In this document: positions 37,504 to 48,398 of the stretch, piece after piece
Layout of the letters: each line of letters begins with the position of its first letter
How positions within the stretch are numbered: the stretch's first letter is position 1
Notes under the pieces: generated by a model
What the model was told of the DNA's origin: nothing
The model's database searches: none
Seen by the model: only the letters and a program-made list of their open reading frames with translations
Position numbers and translations under genes: made by a program
Assembly (NCBI GenBank): GCA_035048815.1
Contig: JAUCBN010000025.1
Span: 9,324,501 to 9,388,500 of the forward strand
DNA length: 64,000 nt
DNA from: Abelmoschus esculentus
Lineage: Eukaryota > Streptophyta > Magnoliopsida > Malvales > Malvaceae
Direction of reading: 5' to 3'

Positions 37504-39351
37504 TGGTGTGTTCTATGTAGTGCTAAAAATGATGTATGTGAACGCACATATATGTGCAAGTATACACAGTCATACAAGTAATAATGGGGTGAGTGAGTAT
37601 CGTTCCCTCGAGGATCTTTGGTAAAGTGCGCAGTCAAATTTGTCAAGGCAAAAAGGTGTCACTAACTAAAAAGGAAAAATAAAGGTAAGATATAAACAAG
37701 AGAAAATGGATATGTACGGTGAAGTGTTATGTAGAAATGCTATGGCATTTTCAAAATGCAAGCAACTAAAATATGCCACGGCAAAATGGTATGGATGATG
37801 ATGGCTAGGTGAATGTATGGTGATGGTGTGAGAGTGTAAAGCAGTGTGATTGCAAGATAACAAGTAAAATAAAGAAAGCAGTTTGTAAATGCGGAGGCAA
37901 AAACAGGATGCAAGAACACGTTTAAACCGTATGTTGTACTAACCCTCCATTGATGAACTCTCTCGGGAATGATTGGTGGTGACTTCTATGATTTCCTACC
38001 CCTTACCCCTACCTAACATATGGCTGCTACGGTGTATACCTACTCGACAGAGGTTTCTAAAGTTTTCCCGCTCTTTCGAGTCATAGGAACCTGATAGACT
38101 AAAATGCCATGGCATCTCGTGTCACTCGAGTAGCACTAGCCTATCGACGAAGCACACTCCTTTTAGTCGTTGAAGCCTTCACCTACGCCTCTTTCGAGTG
38201 CTCTACGATCCAACTATGCTCTATTTGCAGTCTAGAACCCATTGCTCACGTAGATCCTCCCTTAGCTCCTCTCAGATGATCGAAGGATCTATAGCTTTGC
38301 CTCTTTCGAGTGCTCTAGCATGTACCTAAACACGGGACACTTTCGTGCCTCTTAAAATGCCTAAATAATTATCAACAATGAGCAAAGCAAATATACAAAC
38401 ACATAGAAGGCAATATATTAAATAGAAATAAAAGATAATCATCCATAAAAGCAACCACCTAAACAAAGCTTACGTGGTGGAGCTAAATGTTAAGAAATAT
38501 CATCCACATAATTCTTAAACATTCAACATACATCCTCATAAAAATATAAAAGAAATAAAGCAAGGAAGGAGGACTAGAAGACACCCTCGGTGTGCACAGC
38601 CGTCGGGTCTTCAACCACCCTGAGACGCCTTGGTGTGTTAGCCCCTTTTGGGTGCTTAGCACATCACTCCCTTCGAACTCTATCAATGGAGGTCCCCTTG
38701 GCTAGAGTTTGGAGGAAAAAGGTTGGAGCTTTCCACCGCCGCAAAACTGCCCCAAAGGTCTCTCTTTTCTGTGCTTTTGTTCCTCTAAAGACCTCCCCTT
38801 TTTTCCTTAGGTCACCATGTCTTTAATATGGGTGAAAAACCCTAAAGATTGGCAAAAATCCATTTCTGTCCCCTTCACGTGCTGGCATTTCTACAGGGCT
38901 GGCAGTGGTGACAATGGTCCCCTACTGAGGTGGCTCGCAAGCAGGCAATATTGTTGTGGTCCCCTACCTAGGTGGCTGCAACCAGGCTATAGTGGTCCCG
39001 ACCGGCTTTAATGGCTCCAACTGGCACTCTTATCAAAATATCTATTTGTCGTCTAGCTCAGCACAAGAGTCCTCTAGCTTTGCCATAGCATTTTTCCATC
39101 GCTATCCTTCTGCTAATGCCATGACAAATTGCCTCAACTTCCATTTTTGCTTCACCTGCACAACACAACAGAAAAGAACTACCTTTCCCATTAAATAGCA
39201 CCTATTGCCACCTAAAAATGCCAAGGCATATCTAGAAGACTACATGCAATGTCATGAACCTAAATGCAACTAAATGAACCTATATGAGCCTAAAGGCACT
39301 CAATAACTTAAGTAAAAAGGCCTAAAATATAGCCTTTTTGCGGAGTTATCA
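37504..39351 (-). mobile_element. 3' LTR of the family B element (about 1.85 kb)
   Basis: It begins at 39351 with TGATAACTCC (minus strand), directly after a polypurine tract. Its first 200 bp or so match the partial LTR at 1-204. The far end is near 37504-37507, where minus-strand sequence ends in CA before satellite. The exact base is uncertain because no target duplication is available. The plus-strand open frames at 38483-39198 have no recognisable product. Confidence 0.8.
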
Positions 39352-39363
39352 CACCCCCAAACT
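39352..39363 (-). other. Polypurine tract of the family B element
   Basis: The minus strand reads AAGTTTGGGGGTG up to the LTR start at 39351. It primes plus-strand DNA synthesis. It is preceded by a 'cttgagggcatg' module, a form also seen upstream at 48501-48540 of the same element. Confidence 0.8.
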
Positions 39364-40053
39364 TAAGCTATTACATGCCCTCAAGCAATGGATAGCAGGT
39401 AGCAAAGAAGAAATGTCATGACAAAGTTCAAGAACTAGGCAAGCAATTGGTCAGAGTTATCTAATCTATGCGAGTGTGTGTGTGCAGGCGTGTGCAGAGT
39501 GTGTGTGTGTGTGTGCAGGCGTGAGTGAGTGTATCTAATCTATGCTTAGTCAAGTTAGAAAAATTCTAAGGAATGCTAACTATTCTAGCAAACATGTTTT
39601 CTCAAATTTAAGCACAATTTACTACTCCCCATATATATAGTTTTTTTTCATTTTTTTACATATGCATGACATACTGCTACGAGAAGAGCCAACCTGTCAC
39701 ACTACCTTCAACTCATGCCATAGCTGCCATTTATTTAAATGCAGTATCCAGGCAATGCCATGACAAGTTAAAAGTGTAGTGTTACCCTGTGCCTCTTTTA
39801 GTTAAAAGTGTAGTGTTATCCTGTGCCTCTTTTAGTAACGCAGTATCCAAGAATTTATTCAAAGCTTTTAATACTAACTAATGGGGATTCTATATTAACA
39901 AGTAAATTCATTAAGACATGCAGGCTAATTAAGTTTTCATTCTATAAAAATTTCCTAACTTCCCTAAGCATGGAAGAGATACACTCGTGTAACAATAAGA
40001 TAAACACAATCACCAAGTCCTAGAACAGGTTCTATCCACATCTCAAGTCATGC
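39364..40053 (-). other. 3' untranslated region of the family B element, distal part
   Basis: No gene is seen. It contains a GT-rich microsatellite with two 'gtgcaggcgtg' inserts (about 39473-39533) and a 34-bp tandem duplication (39767-39800 and 39801-39834, one base different). The region is cut at 40054-40058 by the target duplication ATATT of the nested family A element and resumes at 48357. Confidence 0.7.
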
Positions 40054-40058
40054 ATATT

Positions 40059-41382
40059 TGATAAGTGCTCAACTGACTATCACTTTTTACACCTTTTATG
40101 GGCATTAATCAATGAATTTACACCCACTTGGACCAATGCATGTACTTAATGTGATATATTTAGAAGTTATGCTTATAAAGATAATATTTACAAAAAAGGC
40201 AAGTTTTATTGCAGTTTTATATCTGTGTAGGAGAAACAAGTGCCGCGGCAGCAACATGGCCGAGGCAGGACCTGATGCCGAGGCAGCAACTGAGAGCAAG
40301 GAAGCAATACTGTATGCGATCCGAAGAGAAAAATCCAAGGGACGTTTTTGGACATGAAGCACATGGATTGAAGCTGGTTAGCATGAGGAAAAGCCAAAGA
40401 CAAGGCCACGCGGGAAAGCCTCTTAGTTTAATTAAACTTGGAAATATTTTATTTATGTACATGACTTGTTCCCTACTCCAAGTTATATTCTACTTAGGAA
40501 AGGTTTGCCCTAGGCCAAGCCTATATAAGACCTAGCCGTCCAATGTATAAAGGAGAGACGGAGAGAGCCGATTCATAGAGAGTTTACCCTAATATTCAAT
40601 GTTTTCTTTCTCTTAAATTATGTTCTAAGCTTTCTTAGGGTTTAGGTGAAGGTTGTTAAGTATTTGTGAGAGGAGATTGTACTTTGTTCTTTGTTTTAAA
40701 GCAATAAAACTATCAAGGTTTGCTTATCCTTTGCCATTTTTTGTTCTTGCATTCAAGCTCGGGTGAGAAGTTTGTAAGTAATCCATTTATCTAGACTCGG
40801 GAGAGTTAGATTCACGAAAGGGGTAAGTACAGTGTTTCAATCGCGAAATACTAACTCGGACTAGGGATAGGTTAAGAGTTTCAACGGCTAAAAGAAGTGT
40901 GAGATTGGTTGGTGAGTATAATTGATTCACGCCGGGAGGTATCATCAAGGACTAGTCATCAACAACACTTCGACTTAGGGATAAGCGGAGTCATGCAAGG
41001 ACACTTTGCCGAACTTTGGTAAGGTCCAACCACGAGCAAGGGATTGCCGCGGCGGACAGTATCGTCGCTGCCAAGGCAGTAATTTGCAGTGCTGCCGAGG
41101 CAGTGATATACAATTGCAGTGATATACAATACAACTGGATCCTGACCTCTCTCTATTAATCAGATTTCATCTTTATTCTTAGTTTGTTTTACTTCAATTT
41201 ATTTAGTTCCATCAAAACCCAAATTACTTGTGTTTTTATTTTATTTCTTTTTGCAGAACAAGAAGACGAAGAAGACATATTAAGTATACCAATCCCTGTG
41301 GAGACGATACACGATAATACTTATCACTTTATTACTTGCGATGTGTCCACTTGCACCAACCGCGCACTTTTGACACGCGACA
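40059..41382 (+). mobile_element. 5' LTR of the nested family A element
   Basis: 1,324 bp, TGATAAGTGC to CACGCGACA. The TATA box TATATAA is at 40523-40529 and the poly(A) signal AATAAAA at 40703-40709. Relative to the 3' LTR it lacks roughly 30-40 bp near 41115, where a short 'gtgatatacaa' is repeated instead. A polypyrimidine stretch ending TTTTTGCAG near 41258 resembles a 3' splice site. Confidence 0.93.
40523..40529 (+). promoter_or_regulatory. TATA box of the nested element's 5' LTR
   Basis: TATATAA in the same context as at 2503, 47463 and 55908. It is the expected promoter for the element RNA. Confidence 0.65.
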
Positions 41383-41388
41383 AGTTTT

Positions 41389-41408
41389 TGGCATCGCTGC
41401 TGGGGATT
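41389..41408 (+). other. Primer binding site, tRNA-Asp type (mutated)
   Basis: TGGCATCGCTGCTGGGGATT starts seven bases after the LTR end. The Athila standard, complementary to the 3' end of tRNA-Asp, begins TGGCGCCGTTGCCGGGG. The right-hand copy (56777) is closer to it. The mismatches here would weaken priming. Confidence 0.75.
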
Positions 41409-41481
41409 GGCAACTAAATTTTGTTTTCTTTATTTTCTTGTTCTTTTTTTATTTTTATTTTACTTTGGTTTTTATTAGTGT

Positions 41482-44055
41482 ATGACCAGGGTCAGTCCAA
41501 CCAACCCTTTTTACGAGTTAGACCCAGAGATCGAACGTACATGACAAAGGTTGAGGAGACAAATCCAAGAAACTATGGCAGATCACCCGACAGGACAAAA
41601 CTTACCTGCCGGCAATGGAGGTCTTCCGCCGCCACCAAGGCCGTAGCAGCTCACTCTCAGAGACTTCCTGGAAGAGGATTTAAATGGATTAAACCCAGGA
41701 TTGGTTGCATCGGAGATAGAAGCAGTCCACTTTGAACTCAAACCTGTCATGTTCAATATGCTTAACACTATTGGACAGTTTGGTGGGTCTATAACTGAAG
41801 ATGCAAGGCAGCACCTCAAGTCCTTCATGGAGATATGCAATTCCTTCAAAATCCAAGGAGTCCATGAAGATTTCTTGAGATTGAAGTTATTCCCCTATTC
41901 ACTGAGGGATAAGGCGAAAGCCTGGTTAAATAGCATTCCAGCAGGATCTATTGGATCTTGGAGTGAACTCTGTCGTGATTTTATTACACTCTTTAATCCT
42001 ACAAATTTATACGATAGAATTCGTAATGAAATCATTTCTTTTCGACAGGCAGACGACGAACCGATGTACGAGGCATGAGAGCGCTACAAGGAGTTACTGC
42101 ACAAGTGTCCTTTGCATGGATTTCCCCTATGGACACAAGTGACCATGTTCTATAATGCCATGAATGCCCCGACAAGGATGATGTTAGATGCCTCGGCGAA
42201 TGGAACACTCCTTGATAAAGCACCTGAGGAAGCTATTGAGATACTAAACAAACTCGCAAAAAACGATTTTCAATTCCCTACATCTAGGCGCGGAGGAGTA
42301 AGACGCCAAGCCACGGTGAATGAGTTAGACACATCAAATTCAGTGGCAGTAAAATTAGCCTCTCTTACCAAGATGGTGGAAAATTTGCAACTACAACAAA
42401 ATACCCGTGAGGTTAAGGTAATTGATTCTTTTTGTGATTTATGTGGAGGTAACCACAATTCATCTGACTGTATGAATCAAGAAACCGGTATGTATGTTGG
42501 AAACTATAACCGAACCAATATGATGTCTAACACATACAATCCCTCATGGAAGAGGCATCCAAACCTGTCATGGAGCAATCCTAACAATGCCTTAAACCCA
42601 ACCACCCAACTCTCAGGATTCCAGCAACCAATGCAACATCTGCCGCCGTCGCCGGTCCAGCAGCCAATGCCGCAACAGCAGATACAACAACAATTTGTAA
42701 GTTCCTTGGAAAATTCTCTGAAAGCATTCATGATGAAAACTGAGTCATACATGGCAGAGAATAACAACTTCATCAAAAGAACAGATGCATTCATAAATAG
42801 GACTGAGATGAGGTTGCAGAACCAAGAGGCAGTAATTAAGGCATTGGAAACTCAGGTTGGGCAGTTTGCTCAAAATATAAACACTAGACCACAAGGAGGA
42901 CTACCTAGCAATACTGAAGTTGCTAAGGTAATGGGCCATGAACAGTGTAAAGCAATCACTACTAGGAGTGGTCTACAGCTGAAGGAAAAGACGGAAATTC
43001 CAGCAAGCAAAGTTCCATCATCAGACCCAGTAAGAGAGGAGGTTGAACAAACTGACCCCGATAACACTGCCCCGGCAAAAAGCGCTGCAGCTCCTGAACA
43101 GTCTGCCGAGACAGTAACAACCCCAGTGGTGCCAGGTATTAAATTCCAAACTATAGAAACCCTGGACGAGATGAGACCACCACCACCTTTCCCACAAAGA
43201 TTGAAAAAGCAAAAACAAGACCAGCAATTCAAGAAATTCCTTGATATTTTAAAGCAAGTCCACATTAACTTACCATTCATAGAGGCAATTGAACAAATGC
43301 CTAATTATGCCAAGTTCTTAAAAGACATTGTGTCTAAGAGAAAAAGACTAGGTGAGTTCGAAACAGTGGCTGCTACCGAGGGATGCATGACAATGCTACA
43401 CAATCGCATGCCACCAAAATTGAAGGATCCTGGATGCTTTATCATACCTTGTGCAATAGGTAATAATTATGAAGGTAAGGCCCTATGCGACCTTGGAGCA
43501 AGTATCAATCTAATGCCCAAATCTGTCTTCCAAAAGCTTGGAATAGGAAGGGCAAAACCTACAACAATTATGCTCCAACTTGCGGATCGATCATATGTGC
43601 AACCCGAAGGCAAAATCGAGGACATACTGGTAAGAGTTGATAAATTTATTTTTCCCGCTGATTTTCTTGTCCTTGATTGTGAAGTAGATGATAATGCACC
43701 GATCATCTTGGGGAGACCTTTCCTTGCAACTGGACGCACCTTAATTGATGTGGAAAAAGGAGAATTGACAATAAGGGTTAATGACCAACAAGTCAAACTC
43801 AATGCATTCCACAATTTCAAGAAATATGACGATCCAGAAGAGTGCAAAACCATCCACACAATAGACACCAAAATATCCTTCCTTGGCAGCATGCTCGGTA
43901 GGTTATTTGGCAAAAAGATCAAGCTAAAAGTGGAAGCATTACAGAAGGATGAACATAAAGCAAAAGGGAGTGGCCAACATCTTAATTCTAATTCTGGCCA
44001 GCAAGAGATAAACACCTTAGGATATGCATTTGCATGCACTCCTCCAATGACTTAA
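41482..44055 (+). pseudogene. gag-pro: Gag-protease with a fused pol C-terminal tail (three internal stops)
   Basis: 858 codons in one frame. The ATG at 41482 is chosen because it matches the N-terminus of the right-hand copy (MT..PTNP.YELDPEI). Domains: capsid-type Retrotrans_gag (about residues 70-210), a CDLCGGNHNSSDC knuckle at about 318-330 (CX2CX3HX4C), a proline/glutamine-rich linker, and an aspartic protease with active site DLGAS at about 670. After the protease the frame ends in a stretch resembling the last 30-40 residues of pol (GQHL...SG...I.T...AFA.TP), as if RT to integrase had been removed in frame. Stops interrupt at 41542, 41644 and 42076. The last is TGG to TGA relative to the other copy. 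Confidence 0.88.
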
Positions 44056-44540
44056 TCTCTTCCCTTTTCTTTTTATATTATTACATTAGGATAGTTTAGT
44101 TTATATTTATTTTTCATATCAATTTTATGCTTTAAGTATTTTTCTTGTTTGTGTTTAATTTTTATTTAGGATAATAAAGCAGGAATAACAGAGAAGTAGT
44201 TCAAAGTAGGAAGTCTATTGCCGTGGCAGCATACAGTGTCAAAGCCGCAGCAGTTTCAACGGGCAGAACAGTGTAACGGCTAGTCTGCCGAGATATCTGC
44301 CGCGGCAGAAAAGGAAACGACATTAAAGACTAACGACTACAAAACGGCTAGTGGTCCAAATCGTCACAAGGCAGAGGCCTATATAAGCAACCCCTCCCTC
44401 TTGAATTATTCACTCTTGCTTTCTTGTTTTCTTTAGAATACTCAACAATCTTGCTCTCACAATACTCTCTGCCTAACCTTGTTAAAATTCTCAGAATTCT
44501 TCCAAGAAAATATCCAAGAACTCAATCTCTCAAAATCATT
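44056..44540 (+). other. Spacer between gag-pro and the env-position ORF
   Basis: About 480 bp without a gene. It contains TGCCGTGGCA at 44219-44228 and TGCCGCGGCA at 44298-44307, and a TATATAAG-like box at about 44381, which could serve a subgenomic promoter. The ORF at 44541 follows. Confidence 0.5.
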
Positions 44541-46068
44541 ATGGCCACCTATAAGCGCTTTGCCCCAGCCAATGTTGAAGACCGCTTCAACAGGTCTTTC
44601 ATTACCCGACAGTTGTGGGAGGAACAAGGGTTCCAACAATCGGATGACGAAAATTATGGCATCGAGCACTATCTATTCGACAGGAGTAAGTACTAAGAAT
44701 GGGAAATCTTTTGCCTTCAACCTGCCCAGTCAAACGCTACCATCGTGCGGGAATTCTATGCGCACGGGCCAAACAAAGACTCCCTCTTTGTCTACTGCCG
44801 AGGCAGGCCTGTCCAGCTTGATGTCGAGACCATCAACCAATTCTACGGCCTCACACCGGACCATGATGTACATGCTGAATTCATGGAGGATATCACTGCC
44901 GAGGATTACGAGTTGATCAAAGACGACCTTTGCTACACGAATACTCCATGGGAAACCGGTGCCCATAGAGGATCTGTAGCAAGGCAGAGCCTAAAGCTCG
45001 AGGCCAAGCTTTGGAATAACTTTGTCAAGAGACGCCTCATCCCCAAATCCCACAACAGCACGGTGGACCGAAAGCGATTGGTGCTCATCCAATCAATCAT
45101 CAACAAAATGAGCATCAACGTTGGAGAGATCATCTTACGCGAAATTTACGAATACGGTAAGAAGGATAGAGGACCATTATATTTCCCTTGTTTGATCACT
45201 GGTTTGTGTGTTGCTGTAGGTGTAACAATAGAAGACAAGGACGAATACACTCCCCAAAGGCGTGGATGGACCAGAGACTTTTGCCACAAGGTTATCACAC
45301 AGGCGGAACCAGTCCAAGCAACGCCCAACAGTTCACTGCTGATATTGCTGCCGGGGCACAATACACGGCAGACATGCCAGACACTGCCCACACCTCTGCC
45401 GCAGCAGACCCGTACCATGAGATACTACAAAGGATGGCATCGATGGATCTTAGGCAACAAAGATACATGGAGTATCAAAGAGACTTTAACGGCACACTAG
45501 CCCAAATGATGCTCCATGCCTTTCCAGACCAAGGGGAGCAGTTTCCAGAATTTCCAAGCAACATGTTTGTCACAGCCGCCCCTATACAGAGACTACACCA
45601 GCTCAAGGAGGACCGAGACCGTTCTTCCACGCGGGCCCTCAACCACAGTTTCATGCTGCCGGCCCATCTAGGGCAGAAGACTCTGCCGCAGCAGCATCTG
45701 CCAGCAGAAGACCATCAAAGCGGAGGGCAGTCTTCAGCAGTCCACCACGATCCCCCATCATCATGGGCAGTCTATCAGCAGAGATAGATGCTTATGTACA
45801 TCAGAGCTGAACCGCTGCCGGACCGAGTACACACCATAACGGGGCAGCCACAACAAATGAAGGTGGAACGGACATCATGATCACCGAGGAAATTGCTGAC
45901 GTGGAAGAAGGAGAAGAAGTGGATGCTCCAATGCAACGGACACCACCCACAAGAGTCCAACCGCCCCGGCAAGCAAAAGCTCAGCCATCGCCCTCACCAA
46001 GAACGAAGCAATCAGCAGCACGACCCTGAAGAAAAATTGTTACAAGCAGCTCTTCGGAGTCTCTTTAA
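44541..46068 (+). pseudogene. Env-position ORF with Transposase_32-type domain (broken)
   Basis: About 509 codons from the ATG at 44541 (MATYKRFAPANV). Visible features of the 'putative plant transposon protein' family: an ATIVREFYA motif, then VYCRGR and TINQFYGL, followed by a helical domain and a low-complexity, glutamine/serine/proline-rich basic tail. It lies where Athila elements carry their third ORF. The function is not established. A stop at 44694 splits the frame, and there are frameshifts near 45300 and 45610 and further stops near 45806 and 46027. I see no clear signal peptide. The final 150 bp (45919-46068) match 62644-62793 of the other copy. Confidence 0.75.
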
Positions 46069-46987
46069 ATTTTTCATATATTCAATTTTATTTGCTGTTT
46101 GTTTCTTGATATGCTGCTTATTTCTTTCATATTTTTGTTGCCCATTATTCTCTTCTAATATAAAGCATTGAGGGCAATGCTTGGTTCGAGTTTGGGGGTG
46201 CAGAGCCACTGCCGAGGCAGCAATCTACTGCCGAGGCCATGCCAAGAAAAAGGAGTATTTAAGTGAAATTTTTTTAAATTTTTTTCATGCTCCCCGCCTT
46301 ACTTGAATAAATTGCATATACTTTTGCACTGCTTATCATCAGTATTGCCTTAGTTTACTCTTTAAGGCTATAGAAATCTTTCTCCTTACCATGATTAGGT
46401 CCTGTTAAGAAGGTTTAAACTTAGGATACTTAAGGATGAAAACTTAGAATCTTACTATAAGATGAATTTTTCAAACACTTTTGGGACTTGCTGGATTATA
46501 GGAATTCTTTTAATGAACTTAGGTGATAAAGACTTAGATGTTTGGGAAAGTAACTAGAGGTGCCTATCACTAGCTCTAGGAAGTACTTTTCTTCATACTA
46601 GAGGTGCCCAAAATTGACTCTAGTATGCTATGAGGAATATCAAAAAGAAAGAAGGAATTAGTGATGAGAAAAACACAATCCTTGAGGTGCCCAAAATTGG
46701 CTCAAGAATTGGTTGTTTAGAAAAGAAGAGAACACTTAAACCCAATTCTACTTGTCTTGAATTTAGAGTTTATCTAAGAAAGCCTTTAATCAAACTTGTC
46801 CACAAAAACGCACACACTCACCAAATCTTATAGTTTGTTTCTAGGTAAACCCTTGGGTAGCCGAAAGGTTAAGTCTAAAAGAATAGGCATAGTTATGGTG
46901 GGGAGAATAGATGGAAACATAAGACCAAGGGAGAGTAGAGTTTGGCAAATTGATGGTTTGCATTGCTTGAGGACAAGCAATAGTTCG
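46069..46987 (+). other. 3' untranslated region of the nested element with stem-loops
   Basis: It begins near an internal polypurine-like module (46165-46200, ending GTTTGGGGGTG). TGCCGAGGCA lies at 46210-46219. Three short inverted repeats sharing a GTGCC-containing loop lie at 46553-46579, 46594-46627 and 46681-46706. The same order of parts is found at 62794-63715. I do not regard the short open frames as genes. Confidence 0.6.
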
Positions 46988-46999
46988 AGTTTAGGGATG
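46988..46999 (+). other. Polypurine tract of the nested element
   Basis: AGTTTAGGGATG directly precedes the 3' LTR. The right-hand copy has AGTTTGGGGGTG at the matching place, so this one carries two purine-preserving or near-neutral changes. Confidence 0.75.
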
Positions 47000-48351
47000 T
47001 GATAAGTGCTCCACCCACTATCACTTTTTACACCTTTTATGGGCATTAATCAATGAATTTACAACCATTTAGACCAATGCATGTACTTAATGTGATATAT
47101 TTAGAAGTTATGCTTATAAAGATAATATTTACAAAAAAGACAAGTTTTACTGCATTTTTATATCTGTGTAGGAGAAACAAGTGCCGCGGCAGCAACATGT
47201 CCGAGGCAGGACCTAATGCCAAGGCAACAGCTGAGAGCCAGGATGCAATACTGTAGGCGATCGGAAGAGAAAAATCCAAGGGACGTTTTTGGACATGAAG
47301 CACATGGATCGGAGCTGGTTAGCATGAGGAAAAGCCCAAGACAAGGCCACACGGGAAAGCCTCTTAGTTGAATTAAACTTGGAAATATTTTATTTATGTA
47401 CATGACTTGTTCCCTACTCCAAGTTATATTCTACTTAGGAAAGGTTTGCCCTAGGCCAAGCCTATATAAGACCTAGCCGTCCAATGTATAAAGGAGAGAC
47501 GGAGAGAGCCGATTCATAGAGAGTTTACCCTAAGATTCAATATTTTCTTTCTCTCAAATTATGTTCTAAGCTTTCTTAGGGTTTAGGTGAAGGTTGTTAA
47601 GTATTTGTGAGAGGATATTATACTTTGTTCTTTGTTTCAATGCAATAAAACTATCAAGGTTTGCTTATCCTTTGTCATTCTTGGTTCTTGCATTCAAGCT
47701 CGGGAGAGAAGTTTGTAAGTAATCCATTTATCTAGACTCGAGAGAGTTAGATTCACGAAAGGGTAAGTACGATGTTTCAATCGCGAAATACTAACTCGTC
47801 CTAGGTATAGGTTAAGTGTTTCAACGGCTAAAAGAAGTGTGAGATTGGTTGGTGAGTATAATTGATTCACGTCGGGAGGTATCATCAAGGACTAGTCATC
47901 AACAGTACTTTGACTTAGGGATAAGCGAAGTCATCCAAGGACACTTTGCCGAACTTTGGTAAGGTCCAATCACGAGCAAGGGATTGCCGCGACGGACAGT
48001 ATCTTCGCTTCCAAGGCAGTAATCTGCAGTGCTGCCGAGGCAGTGATATACAATTGCATTGGACAGAGACAAGTCAATCAAATCCACAATACAATGCAAC
48101 TGGATCCTGACCTCTCTCTCTCTATTAATCAGATTTCATCTTTATTCTTAGTTTGTTTTACTTCAATTTATTTAGTTCCATCAAAACCCAAATTACTTGT
48201 GTTTTTATTTTATTTCTTTTTGTAGAACAAGAAGACGAAGAAGACATATTAAGTATACCAATTCCTGTGGAGACGATACACGATAATACTTATCACTTTA
48301 TTACTTGCGATGTGTCCACTTGCACCAACCGCGCACTTTTGACACGCGACA
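47000..48351 (+). mobile_element. 3' LTR of the nested family A element
   Basis: 1,352 bp, TGATAAGTGC to CACGCGACA. TATATAA is at 47463-47469. It is nearly identical to the 5' LTR apart from scattered substitutions and the indel noted there. It ends at the target duplication ATATT (48352-48356). Confidence 0.94.
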
Positions 48352-48398
48352 ATATTTAATTCAAGCATTGGCCATATAAGGTATATCATCATCGGGCA

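Larger units (their letters stand above)
40059..48351 (+). mobile_element. Complete nested Athila-type family A element lacking RT, RNase H and integrase (8.3 kb)
   Basis: Two LTRs (40059-41382 and 47000-48351), a tRNA-Asp-type primer binding site, gag-protease, an env-position ORF, a 3' UTR and a polypurine tract are all present. ATATT is duplicated exactly at 40054-40058 and 48352-48356. It is inserted in the 3' UTR of the minus-strand family B element, so it is the younger of the two. The polymerase domains are absent between protease and the pol C-terminus, so it could move only with proteins supplied in trans. Its LTRs are very similar, with one clear indel patch near 41115. Confidence 0.95.

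Noticed and set aside
38483..39198. Short frames in the family B LTR
   Set aside because: No recognisable domain, and the LTR status of the sequence is clear from its ends and its match to 1-204.
39473..39533. GT-rich run as a functional element
   Set aside because: It is an ordinary microsatellite in a dead 3' UTR.
40105..40535. Overlapping frames within family A LTRs (also 47046-47403, 2068-2443, 55604-55825)
   Set aside because: They recur in all LTR copies with frame changes and stops, overlap on both strands and carry no protein motif.
42870..44039. Minus-strand frames of up to 190 codons opposite gag-pro (also 58256-59119)
   Set aside because: They are antisense shadows of the protease/gag frame. 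Their conservation follows the real frame on the other strand.
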